A model generated the notes under the pieces. That model saw nothing but the letters and a program-made list of their open reading frames with translations. It did no database searches and had not been told where the DNA came from. A DNA stretch of 64,000 nucleotides from Marsupella aquatica. Taxonomy: Eukaryota; Marchantiophyta. Below are positions 34,670 to 44,830 of the stretch, in pieces. Made by a program: the position numbers and the translations under genes. Positions within the stretch are counted from its first letter, which is position 1. The number at the start of each line of letters is the position of its first letter. The stretch lies in contig OZ316891.1 of the NCBI GenBank assembly GCA_973895155.1, positions 10,416,001 to 10,480,000 on the forward strand, written 5' to 3'.

Positions 34670-34745
34670 AGACCTCAGTCAGTCAGACAGGGTTACATGC
34701 TCTCAGCACTACTCTTTGTTATTGTCGGTGATGCACTAAACAGAT
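34670..34745 (+). mobile_element. LINE reverse-transcriptase scrap
   Basis: The frame at 34679-34745 reads SVRQGYMLSALLFVIVGDAL, which matches the RQG-x-x-LSP-x-LF motif of non-LTR reverse transcriptases, then stops. The right end (from GGTGATGCACTAAACAG) is shared in reverse with 21,240-21,256, so this scrap was part of the unit duplicated with SPRY copies A and B. Confidence 0.6.
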
Positions 34746-35204
34746 CAGAGAACCCTCCAGGATAAACTACTAGAAGGGACATGAATTCAAGAACTGAACT
34801 GACACACCTGTTCACCAAAAAATTGCATCGACAAACCATCAACTTGCAGAGTCCAAGACCTATAATGGCATCATTCATGCCACCCTTAAAAAAAAACGAG
34901 AATTTTCGTGCGTTTTGATTGGGTGGGAATTGAGAGTCGCAACCTCTCATATCAGCCCTTGACAGTTTTGCCTTTTCTTGCCCTACCTCGCAAAGACAAC
35001 TTACCCAAACCTTGAATGCACTCGCAATTTCAAGTCCAAGACGATAATTTTTTCTTCACAGCGACTACCAATTAATATGCAGTCGGTTGTCGTGTTTCAC
35101 GAAAGGCTTTCTAGCTCAAGCCCAGTTCTCTTCCCCCAATTTGGACCAGCATGAATTCCTCCTTGGATTAAAGTAGTAGCAAATATTTTATCCCATGGTG
35201 GCCA

Positions 35205-36350
35205 GTGCGGCTCTTAATTGCTCGCTTCACACAATACGGATCTGGGACTGGGCTTCAAGGCATTCAGGGGTATCGTCCAGACTTCTCTACCTTACTTGTC
35301 GAGGCCAGTTCTAGTGGACAAGGTGGCAATCTGAGAGCAGCATCAGTCAGAGATTGGCTTCATCATTATGTGTCTTCTGGGATGTAAAGGAGTCGAAGTA
35401 GAGGAACCTAAGTTGCCCAGCTCTTTGGACACAATCAGACGCGATGAATATTGCTATGTTTGCTTCAAAAGGTTCGCTACTTGCCTAGGCGATGACGTAG
35501 TGGCAGTTCAGGCTGACCACCCAGTCCCCCTAAAAGGGCTTTACTATTTTGAGGTCACTATGGATTACCTCGCAGGACTGAGTGCAACATGTTTAGGAAG
35601 TGCCGCCATAGGATTCTCTGATGAGAAGTTCACTTTCCACAACGCAGTAGGATGGGTGCCCAATAGTTTTGGGTACCATGCGGATGGGAAGCTCTACCGT
35701 GGTTCAAAAACGGGCGAACCATTTGGCCCCACTTTCACACAATTTGACACTGTGGGTGCAGGTACGAACGATGCAAACAGTAGCCCACTCATGTCTTATA
35801 ATTCCTTTGCATCCATAAAGAAGAGTGTGAGCGATGCAGTTGCTTATTAGGATTTAGTACGGAGTATTGATATGCCTACCAACATCGATCCAGCCATGCT
35901 AGTTCTCTTGCAAATTGTTAAGCATTCGTGAAACTATGGTCTAATTCAATGCCTGGGTCAGATTTGATTAGCCTTGAATTGTGAAATTCTGAAGTCCTAA
36001 GATATTCCCATCGTTTTGTGGGAAATTGAACCTAAATAATGAACCAAGATTACTTATAAATTCCAGTGGGCATCAATAGCAAAAAGAATGAGGCGTGGAA
36101 AGCCGTTCCACTTGGAACATTTGGCTCAACTTTCTCACCTGGAGATATTGAGGGTGCAGGTTTGAATTATGAAACCAAGAAGATGTTTTTCACAAAGAGA
36201 GGCCGGATGGTGGGCAGATCAGAAATTGACCCCCATACTCAGGGGCGACTGTATCCCACCATCAGCCTGACGGGCCCCAACTCAAACGTGAGCGTCAATT
36301 TTGGGCAGGACCCCAGGAGGCCTTTCAAGTTTGATACTGTAGATTGTTGA
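35205..36350 (+). CDS. SPRY-domain (RanBPM-like) gene, copy B, most intact
   Basis: Exons at about 35399-35764 and 36150-36350. The first encodes PLKGLYYFEVTMDYLAGL, IGFSDEKFTFHNAVGW, SFGYHADGKLYRGS and FGPTFTQFDTVGAG, ending at the donor GCAG/GTACGA. The second starts after GGTGCAG and encodes LNYETKKMFFTKRGRMVG, GRLYPTISL and VSVNFGQDPRRPFKFD, then stops after TVDC. Together they make a full SPRY fold. An upstream ORF (35205-35387) with FTQYGSGTGLQ may hold a 5' exon. No LisH/CTLH partner domains, usual in RanBPM, are seen. Of three copies in the window this one has no break in the domain, so it is the best candidate for function. Confidence 0.68.
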
Positions 36351-36655
36351 TATGTTCAGATGATGGTGTTCATCGATCCGAGCCACCAAACATGAACTTT
36401 AATAATGCCCTTGAATTTTCTCTGTGTAGTTCAGTGCATTCATGGGGAATGATAGCACACTCAAGATTTGGAGCTGCACCTTTTGGCAATAAGGGTTGGT
36501 TCCAAATACTTACAATTTTGTGCCATGTTTTCAAGTAGGATTGACAATAGTGTGTGGATTGTGAACATGTGGATTGCAAACTTGACTATATTTGAAACCT
36601 TAAATGTCTTCCTGTTTGCTTGCAAAAGTTACCGATACACTGATTGATATGGAGT

Positions 36656-36896
36656 CTCGGGGGGGTCACTATATGAAGGGTCATACATCACGTGCGACGG
36701 TTTGGGTCATTTATGACCCCCTAAGTCACTTTCTAGAAAGTTGTACGACACCAATCATGTGATGACACGTATGCATTTTGCAATTAAACAACCCTATATT
36801 TCCATAGAAAACTTAATAAGTCTTCCGCCAAAACCATTTGAATGGCCCTATACTTCGCACATGATATGCCACTTCCATGGAAGTGACCCCCCCGAG
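36656..36896. mobile_element. MITE, 241 bp, perfect 15-bp TIR, 8-bp TSD
   Basis: The TIR CTCGGGGGGGTCACT at the left is repeated inverted at 36882-36896. The TSD TATGGAGT lies at 36648-36655 and 36897-36904. The paralogous SPRY copy C (reverse strand near 46,715) has the uninterrupted single TATGGAGT followed by ACATC, an empty site. It postdates the duplication. Confidence 0.95.
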
Positions 36897-37340
36897 TATG
36901 GAGTACATCTTAAGGGGTGTTATGGAGTCTACCCTAGACTCAACAAGAGTGCTGCTGACCATGCAGTAAATTGATTGCCATAATATGCAATTGCTTATTC
37001 ATTCAAGCAACAAATTGAACCTAAGTAAATATTCTCTAGTTTACAGATGATCAAATATTTCCGTTTTTTCCTCTGAACCCAATTTAAGGAAAATTGAACT
37101 TTGACAATAACATGTCACGCGAATGGTCGCGTCACATATTACAGACAAACAACACATCCTCTACACTCTGGCAATTGATAAGTGACGTCTGTTGAAGTGC
37201 TTGATAAGAACTTGATCCGCATGTCTCTGCACGTACAGATGCTCCCATATATCCTCGTTTAGAGCCCAATCTCGATGTAGATTTCTAATCGACCAGATGG
37301 GATAATCGAACGCAAGACAAAGCCCTAAATCCGATAGCTT

Positions 37341-37856
37341 TCATAAATATGGAATGAGGTTATCCCTCAAAAAGACATCATCCAACGATCCTTGAAATGA
37401 CTTTGCGAACAATAATCCGCATACAGCTGTCTGGCATGTATGGGATGGATAGGCATCAATCTGGATTATATTCTTTGGTCGATAATCTTGAAACATATCA
37501 CGCAGTCTGTCCATAGATTTGAAGACAACAGTCTCATAAGATTTCTTCACATAACCAAGATGCCAGCAATGATCCTACGTGAAAACATATCTCAGCTGCG
37601 ACAGGTCGGTGGTCGACGACACTTTTGAAAGTATCCGATAAACTAGCTTATCCTCGAGAATAGACCAGACCATCACATCAAAATAATCATAACAGAATTT
37701 TATAAAATCATGAAGATGCAGCCTCAGAACAACACATAGAGATCCGATACAAATTTCCGTAGTCGACTTGAGCTGAGGAGTATATTTTGTAACAGAGCAT
37801 AGAAAGTTTTCCACTCCTAAAACTAGAAGTTGACGTGACTTGCTCCACTTAGACAC
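37341..37856 (-). pseudogene. FCP1/NLI-phosphatase-like HAD domain, copy 1
   Basis: Pieces 37856-37575 and 37550-37341 read RQLLVLGVENFLCS, DFIKFCYDYFDVMVWS, then NIIQIDAYPSHTCQ, FQGSLDDVFLRDNLIPYL. This is the layout of plant FCP1-homology (HAD phosphatase) proteins, where the N-terminal motif should be D-x-N-G. Here it is GVEN, so the nucleophile Asp is gone. A frame break separates the two pieces. It is unlikely to be catalytic. Confidence 0.6.
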
Positions 37857-37987
37857 CTGTAAATGAACAATTTGATTCTCATATTATGCAATCGCAAACA
37901 ACCACGCGACCGGACACGTCACTCCCAAAATACAAAGTTCAAGTTCAATCAATTTATAAATAATAATTATAAATAAACAATAAACAT

Positions 37988-38590
37988 TTACTTATCGGAC
38001 TTATCGCGTGCTTCCATAGTATAGTCTTTTTTGGCAGATAAGTATTCCATATATTTGTCAAACTTTTGTAAATGGTCTGGATTCCCCTGATTACAAATGA
38101 TCATATTTCTCCTCCAAAGATTTGCCTTATCAATATAATTTTTCTCAAGATTCTTGCGAGAGAACTTTGGAATACCATATCCACTAAGGAGCTGACGGAA
38201 TGTCAACTTGTCAATTGACATGTCACATAGATATGGATATAGTTTCTTTCTAAAAAATATGTCATCATTGAGCCCAAAATATGGATCGGGATACAACGAT
38301 GAGTAGAAGTTATTAAGGCTCGTCTTATATGCTACATCATCGATAATAATGTTGACATTCTTGATGTTGTAATCCTTAATATCGGCAACAATGTCGGAGA
38401 GATATTTGACAAATAAGGGGATGTCATTATTATTCTTACCAATAGGTTGAGTTGATTCTTGTCCCCAGATAAATTTAATACGTTTCAACACTATGGGTTG
38501 AAGTATCAGCCTTACAGGGTATAGCGACGGAGATAGGAAACAGGTACACGGGAATTTTATTTCCTGTTTTGAATATGCTGTTACCAGCAA
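37988..38590 (-). pseudogene. FCP1/NLI-phosphatase-like HAD domain, copy 2 (C-terminal half)
   Basis: The 200-codon frame holds RIKFIWGQEST, NVNIIIDDVAYKTSLNN and YFGLNDDIFFRKKLYPYL, equivalent to the C-terminal part of copy 1, and a 75-residue tail absent from copy 1. The N-terminal catalytic DxNG region is missing, replaced upstream by unrelated sequence. Both copies are in tandem on one strand, pointing to a local duplication. Confidence 0.58.
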
Positions 38591-38790
38591 AAATTTACTG
38601 TTACCAGGAAAAATGACAATTTAAAAATATCTACTAAAACATGTCATTTTCAAAAAAATGAACAATGCAACATTTTTGGCTAGCTTTGGGCGCTACTATT
38701 CCACCCATTTTCTTGTTACCAGTTTTTTTCCTGTTACCAGTTTCTGTTATAAACTCCTGTTTCCTGTTTCGCTGTCTTTTGTAAACACCT

Positions 38791-39216
38791 CATCTCAGAG
38801 AGGGTCTCTGAGAGGTTGGGTCTCATCTAGCAACCTTTTTGACCCAAGAGGAGGTCTGGGTGAACTACTCTCTGGCCACTTGGGTCACACGGCTCCATCT
38901 CAGAGATGGTCTCCGAGCAATTGGGTTGCAATCTCGCTTCCCTTTCCACCCAAGACGCGATTGACATTTTTTGTCGTTTGGCCGTTCGGGCCACACCACT
39001 CCATCTCAGAGAGAGTCTCTGACATTGGATGTGGGATAGAACCAATTTGGGTCCTTCCTTTGAAATGGAATACCCTTAATTTCATCTTGGAGAGGGTCTC
39101 TGAGAGACAAAGTGTATGTTGTAGCTAACCCTTTGAAACTATTACGAGGGTCCACAAGTTGTGTCATCTGGCCAAAGTATGCCCACGACTCCATCTCAGA
39201 GAGGCTCTCAGAGAGG
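38791..39216. repeat. About 100-bp degenerate repeats with TCTCAGAGAGGGTCTCTGAG palindromes
   Basis: Palindromes start at 38791, 38896, 39002, 39082 and 39191, spaced 80-109 bp. Flanks recur too, for example GCAACCTTTTTGACCCAAGAGG at 38831 (in part) and 39230. There is no coding signal. The design parallels the 90-bp array at 381-1100, with a different palindrome, and precedes the ParB-type fragment at 40350. Confidence 0.82.
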
Positions 39217-39312
39217 CTAGGTTTCATCTGGCAACCTTTTTGACCCAAGAGGCGTAATTTTCTACCGTGAAGTTCACTAGAGTGTTGCACTTTTTTCTAC
39301 TTCTCATATTTT

Positions 39313-39335
39313 ACCCTAAACCCTAAACCCTAAAC
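39313..39335 (+). repeat. Interstitial telomere-like repeat (telo-box)
   Basis: Three CCCTAAA units in a row, the plant telomere motif. It may act as a telo-box near a promoter or be a repair scar. Confidence 0.75.
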
Positions 39336-39339
39336 TCTT

Positions 39340-40340
39340 TACTAAAACAAAACCCTAAGCATAATTGGCCGCCTTCATTAAGTCTCCTTCAACAAACCCT
39401 CCTTGACCTTGTCAACTTGTGCTCTTCCCCCTTCTCTTAACCCCAATTTCCTCTTTTAGTTAAGCCACCCAAATGATCATGTGGGCAACCATTTCCTCTT
39501 TGAGTTGAGGCACAGAGATGTTGACACGTCTTAGTAGGTCTCGGAATGAAATGATGGCGAGGGTCTCTTAGATTCGGACTCGTTTGAGCTGTAGGCCGAA
39601 GTCCCTAATTGTACCCTAAATGTACCCTAAACTTTCTCGTACTAGTGGTCAGTACTCGCATTAGCATTGTGTACTTTCTTGTTTGGGCCGTTAACAACAT
39701 GTACGTATTGAAGTATAGTTAGGATCTCCCGTATCTATTGCGTACTTAGTGTTGTGCAATACGTGCGGTACGTTTTTCCTTGAAGAGGATGTTGTTCCTT
39801 CCTCGTCACTCTTCCACGGTGTGACATTAGGTTTGGCACTCGTCTTCATCACTAATCCCCGGACCTCCTCACTTTGCCTCACTCTTTTGCGCAATCCCTC
39901 ACTCGCCCACGCTCTCATTCGTGCTCTTCCTCAATCTTTGCATATTGGTCTGTGCAATCTCTCACTTCTCTGCGCTCACATCCGCGTTGTTCCTGCTCTT
40001 CTTCAGTTGTCCCACTCACAGTAAACTCTCCTGTGCTGCAACCCTGTTATCGAGTCTATTGGATTGCGTTGGTGTTTTGAGGTAGTGAGCTAGTGGTAGC
40101 TTCTCCGTGAGCGTTTGCGACAAAAAAATTTGTGAGTGTTGGTGATTCTCTCAGGTTTTTCTCTTGGCTCCCCCTTTTTCTTGATATGTCAAATTCATTT
40201 GTACATGAATCAAATGTGTGAAAGGCTGGACCCCGCGTATCCTTGAAAACTGGCTCTCTCGGCGGGGCTCGCTGAGATCTTGTCAGGTTTATAGGTCAAG
40301 CTATTGCTGAGTAATGACTCTTTCATTTCTCATGTAATCT
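39340..40340. other. Non-coding stretch before the third ParB fragment
   Basis: It holds CT-rich tracts (39.85-40.0 kb) and a palindrome at 40257-40277. An acceptor TCTTAG precedes the ATG at 40350, so part of it may be a 5' leader intron. No ORF is supported. Confidence 0.4.
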
Positions 40341-40349
40341 TAGGTCAAA

Positions 40350-40675
40350 ATGCCAAAGAGGAAAGACTCGACTGGAGCTGGACCTGCCAACAGCCAAACT
40401 TCTCATCAGAGTAAGAAACCACGATCCAAGTCTCCTTCGCTAGTCATGTCTCGACTGACGCGCTCACAGGGTGGTCCACTTATGGAGTCAGTCGACTCCA
40501 GAGGAAGTTTGAGCCAAAGCAGATATCATTGGAGCCTATTGGAGCGGCAAAATTGGCTGATATTGCTGAGAAGGGAGCTTGGGATTCGATTGTCTCCAAG
40601 TATGAGACAAAGTTTAGTAAGGATCCGCCCCGGATCCCCTTGTGCCGGCTCATGCCAATGGAGTGTCACGCCGTA
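40350..40675 (+). pseudogene. N-terminal exon of a third ParB-methyltransferase gene
   Basis: ATG 40350 opens a basic N-terminus (MPKRKDSTGAG, SKKPRSKSPS). After a one-base frameshift near 40497 the frame reads RKFEPKQISLEPIG and KFSKDPPRIPLCRLMPMEC, ending at the donor GCC/GTAAGC. It matches the 14.08-kb segment of the ParB-methyltransferase (EPPRIPLCQLVHMEVV). No downstream exons are found, so only the first coding exon remains. Confidence 0.68.
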
Positions 40676-40689
40676 AGCTTCATCCTTAC

Positions 40690-41560
40690 ACGGAGTTTGG
40701 CTTAGATGGGCATAATCTTCATCAGTTTCGAGGGTTTGGGCAAGGAGGAACGTGCAGACTGAACCTTACTCCCGTAATCTAGCACTAAGTGCGCCTATTC
40801 TTACTTACAGAAATGTCATGGGTATAATTATTTTGTGTTCCGCTGCCGGAACGTACCTTAAGTCGATAGCTAGATCGACCCCGGCTTAAGGGCTTCTAAG
40901 CCTTTGTACTGGCCGCCTTCAATCCGGATCCGATAATATGGGTATCCAACCCGGGCTTGCAACCACCATCCGCAGCCTACACCCCATGCACGGCTCAGAT
41001 GATGCATTTGTCCAAGCATTCTCTACCCATATACAAGATTCATACATGCAACTGAACTTACACACATACATCTCGGTTTACACGAAGGAAATGGTGGGAA
41101 AAGACTTTACTTTAGAATCCGTCATACACATATGCACGGTTGAATTGACATCTTTTGAGTAAACAGGCCCAACGGCAGAGCGGCATACACTACAATGGAG
41201 CTCGGCTCCGCACTCGCCCAGTGAGCTTAGTCGTACCCTCCCTCATTGGAATCTTTTACTCACAAAGGCTGGGACTCCTCGCACATCATATGGATACCCG
41301 GTTCTGAAACTAAAATCCCCCTACCTCTATTGGGGGGTGCACTAAATACTAAGAGCCGGGGTCCGGACCGACCACGTGCTCAAATCTAAGCGATCCAAGA
41401 TTCTAAACTCTGCTAACTGTTAGGCCGTAAAATGACATGTCTTATTCTAAGATCGATCCTAACTACGAAGGTTGGCCGGATAGGACAGCACTGCTAACTA
41501 GTGTCGGCGCTTGTCCGTATTGCCTGACTATCCTATTTCTAACTCTATTCTAAACGTATT
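40690..41560. other. Stretch with no supported gene
   Basis: Short ORFs only. It may be retroelement debris, to judge from the coiled-coil remnant and LTR that follow. Confidence 0.35.
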
Positions 41561-41599
41561 TTGCCACTAATGTCCGGCACGCTTGCCAGATCCCCCAGA

Positions 41600-42220
41600 G
41601 TTGGACTTGGAGCGGCCATCCCGTTGCCTTCTGAGACAGTCGGCGTCCTATTTAAGCAACTGGACCTGGTCCAGCAGAGATTTGTTTTCTCATTTTGCCG
41701 CGTCCGTCTCCTCTATGACTTCCTGGCACGCCTCCTCCAGTTGTTGGGCGTCGCTCGTCAGCTTGTCCACCACTGGGCCTGCTCTGTGGCTTCTCCTTGA
41801 AGCCGTGCCACTTCCGCCTTCAAAATGTCTATCTCGGCTGTATCCCGTTGGGCCTGAGCGTCGGCCTCCTCCACATCCTTTTGCCAGATGACGGCTTGTC
41901 CCTTCAAACCGTCAATCTGGGTTCGGAGCCGTGCGATCTCAACGTCTTTCTCGGCTCTGGCCTACTCTGCCAAAGCTGCCCGGGCTCTGGCTTCGGCCAC
42001 TTGATCTTCAGTGGCCGCTACCTGAGGTTGCAACAGTTGGAGTACGTTTGGTCTCTCGGGCTGCCATTTCGTCTTTCAGGTGGGCAGACTCAACTCGATA
42101 CCGATCTATTCTCTGCGTAGCCTCAGACTGTGCATGCCCTACTTGCACGGCCGCAACCAACTCCTGGTTGAAGAAGTAGGCCACCAGGTTGTTAGATATT
42201 GCTCTAGTCTTGTGACTCAT
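41600..42220 (-). pseudogene. Coiled-coil protein remnant
   Basis: On the - strand a frame from about 42,030 to 41,780 reads heptad-like EDQVAEARARAALAE, a TAG, then RLRTQIDGLKGQAV and AEIDILKAEVARLQGEATEQ. Another frame further on gives DKLTSDAQQLEEACQEVIEE. It is Ala/Glu/Gln-rich with typical a/d spacing. Stops and shifts show decay. A retroelement gag-like or host coiled-coil origin cannot be told apart. Confidence 0.45.
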
Positions 42221-42532
42221 GAGCTAACCACAGTTAGTCTAACTTGGGTTAGGACTTAGCTAATGTTAGCGGTAGTGCTGTTGTGTATATAGCCAGGGCT
42301 GAAGCCAGACCCTGGCGGAACTTAGGCTCATTGTTACGGAGCTAATTGAGAGATAGGGAGAGCTTGTGCTGTGGATGCTTGGTATGGCCGGTCGGCCTAG
42401 AGTGCAGTAAAGCTCTTGTGTGTTCCCGTGGACGTAGCCTCATGTGGAGGCGAACCACGTATCTCTCTGTGTTGACTATTGTGCATTGATGGTTCATGGG
42501 CTTGCCGTTACAAATGTCGTCTATGCTCAACA
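42190..42532 (+). repeat. Copia-type solo LTR relic
   Basis: TG at 42190 (TGTTAGATATTG) and CA at 42532 (GCTCAACA) bound 343 bp. It carries the plant copia 3' motif GTGGACGTAG followed by GGCGAACCACG. No clear target duplication was found. Related pieces lie at 53.3-53.8 kb and 55.0-55.15 kb. Confidence 0.68.
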
Positions 42533-42885
42533 CACCTTCCGTGCCATGTACTCCCCGGTATCCCGTGCAATTAGTTGAGAGAAGTCTCCTAGCAACCCAT
42601 TCAGAAATGTGCTCGGTGCAAAGAGTTCCGTGTAGTCCAGACTATGCCCATCCGGGTTCAGGCAAGGACAGACCTCAGCTTGCACGGGAGTTGGAGTGGA
42701 GACATCCAGTCCTTGAAGTATGACAGTAGAGGGGGCTGGGTTCACTGGGGCTGGGCGGTTCTCCTGAACAGCCGTGGAGGGTGGCGGGATCTCCTCTACC
42801 ACTGTAGTCTCAGGCTCGGGTCCGGCCTCTGCCAGCCCGGCTTCAATCGCGCTGATCTGGTTGATCGATCCATGACATACCTCAA

Positions 42886-44037
42886 CCCCTAGAGCAACTA
42901 AAACATCTGGGTCATCAGATCCACCCAAAGGTATGATGTCCTCCTCTTCCACTCCAAAGGAGTCTATCATGTCCTTTGGCCAGATGGAGTCATTGTCATC
43001 CTGCATGACATGTTGGTAATTGTTGGAGTCTAAGATAACAATGTGCTTGAGAACTATTTTTCCAGTGACATAATCGTTTGGGTACATATAATTAGCATGA
43101 TACATCTAACAATTTTGTATAAATAGTCATTCATTGGTTGAACCTGAGACATTGTGGTCAGGGAAAACATCCTCATGCCCTCCCCCCATTCCTCCCTCGT
43201 TATGTGTGGGCTGCTGCTTATGTAAAGAGTCCTGAAAATTCACTGCAATTGTTAGGCTCACAAAGCAGAAGGGAATAAATTGTGTGACTTCAATTTCATA
43301 CAATACAAAAAACAATTGAAATCCATGACTTCAGACCAAAATCCATTTGTTAGACTAGTGTTGCAATTCCATTTTGGATATATAGGCTTTTATAATGTAC
43401 AATGTAAGAGAAATACATTGTCTTACACAAACAAAGTTGAACCTGAGACATAGGGACTTGTGTGACTTTCATTGGACACAACATCATAAATTGTGATAAA
43501 TCTTTCCAATGAAAATGAGGCAAGAAGGCAAATAACCTAGAGGAGCCTACATTTGGCTCCTCCTCAACCAGGTCTGAATTGAGATCAAACATGACGGTGT
43601 CGGGTGCAGCGAATGGTTCTGGTCTCTCTGCCCCAGATGCCAATGCGTCATGCTGGATTGTTGCTGCCTCATTTGCTCCCTACATCCTCAACTCATCAAT
43701 TTCAACTCTACAAGTGTCAAGCAACAAGTGAACAACTGTAGCATGTGTCGTATTTGGGCCATCCCCCAATAAACCCCTTAAGACCCTCCCACTCATCCCA
43801 TTGCTCCAATGGGACTCGGATTGGTGGCTTGGCAACCGGTCTTGTCCTCTTCCTATATTCCATGTCATCACTTGGATACTTTGGTCGTGAAGGACCAACA
43901 CCCTGAGGAGGACGTTTACGACATCTACTAGGAAGATCAGGAGGCTCCCAGACAGCATGGTAGACAAAGTAAAAAACTGATGTGCTGCCGAAGTAAAAAA
44001 TGACACCTAAAAAGATTACTATAGAAAGGTAGAACAC
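42886..44037 (-). pseudogene. Remnant of a multi-exon gene of unknown function
   Basis: Right to left: 44037-43717 has SRCRKRPPQGVGPSRPKY and EQWDEWEGLKGFIGGW; a frame change leads to DTCRVEIDELRM, a TAG, and ERPEPFAAPDTVMFDLNSDL (43,640-43,560). A further exon (43,106-42,886) begins after TTGTTAG and ends at a GAG/GTATGT donor with DMIDSFGVEEEDIIPLGG. The splice signals are good, but a stop and a frameshift break it. No family is recognised. Confidence 0.42.
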
Positions 44038-44064
44038 TCCATCCCATACACTGTGGTAAACACA

Positions 44065-44320
44065 TTAAAAAACTGATGTGGGGTAGCGAGGATCATCAGT
44101 TATCAGTTTTTCCGCCTTGAAATTTCTGAATGAGCAGTTGAGATAGGGCCTTCGTATTTTCGCGCATCTCGGCTGGGGCAGCTGAGATTGACTCAATCTC
44201 AGCTGACCTCGCCGAGGACAAAACAAAACAAACAAAAATTCCAACAACAAAAATTTGACAAAATTGGTGTCTGTACCATACGGACATCGGACTATCTCGG
44301 CGGGTCTCGCCGAGATGTGG
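44065..44320. repeat. CTCGGCGGGTCTCGCCGAG-type palindromes
   Basis: Palindromes lie at 44164-44186, 44193-44216 and 44294-44316. A relative occurs at 40257-40277, just 5' of the ParB-type fragment, and a perfect 12-1-12 dyad (arm TTGTAGATCTCG) at 46038-46062. They resemble the 38.8-kb TCTCAGAGAG family in ending in TCTC...GAGA. Confidence 0.65.
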
Positions 44321-44485
44321 TATCTGTACGGTACGGACACCCATAGTGGAAAAATTTCTCCATCAAATTTTGAGAAAAAAATTCAATTTTTTTTCAGCGC
44401 CTCAACTTGGCGGCCTCTTTGAGATGATGTGGCGACTGATATCAGGTCGACTGATGGAAAACACTGATAACTGATGATGTAGCTT

Positions 44486-44830
44486 TACTCAACTGATGTG
44501 CTCCCTAGGTAAAAAAACACCTAAAAGATTACTATAGAAAGGTAGGACACTCCATCCCATACACTGTGGTAAACAAAGTAAAAAACTGATGTGCTGCCTA
44601 AGTAAAAAAACACCTAAAAAGATTACTAGAGTAAGGTAGGGCGCTCCATACCAAACACTATGGTAAACAAAGTAAAAAATTGATGTGCTGCCTCGGTAAA
44701 ACAAATCACCTAAAAAATTACTAGAGGAAAGGTAGGATGCTCATACACTGCCACTGACATCAGCAAAAACCTGATGTGCTCCCTAAGTAAAAAAAACACC
44801 TAACAAGATTACTAAAGAAAAGGTAGGACA
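44486..44830. repeat. Tandem repeat of about 93 bp, 3.7 copies
   Basis: Units begin AACTGATGTGCTCCCTA-like at about 44,495, 44,586, 44,679 and 44,771 and contain ACACCTAAAAGATTACTA and GGTAGGACACTCC-like blocks. A further unit in the same orientation lies at 43,948-44,065, about 430 bp upstream. Confidence 0.8.
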
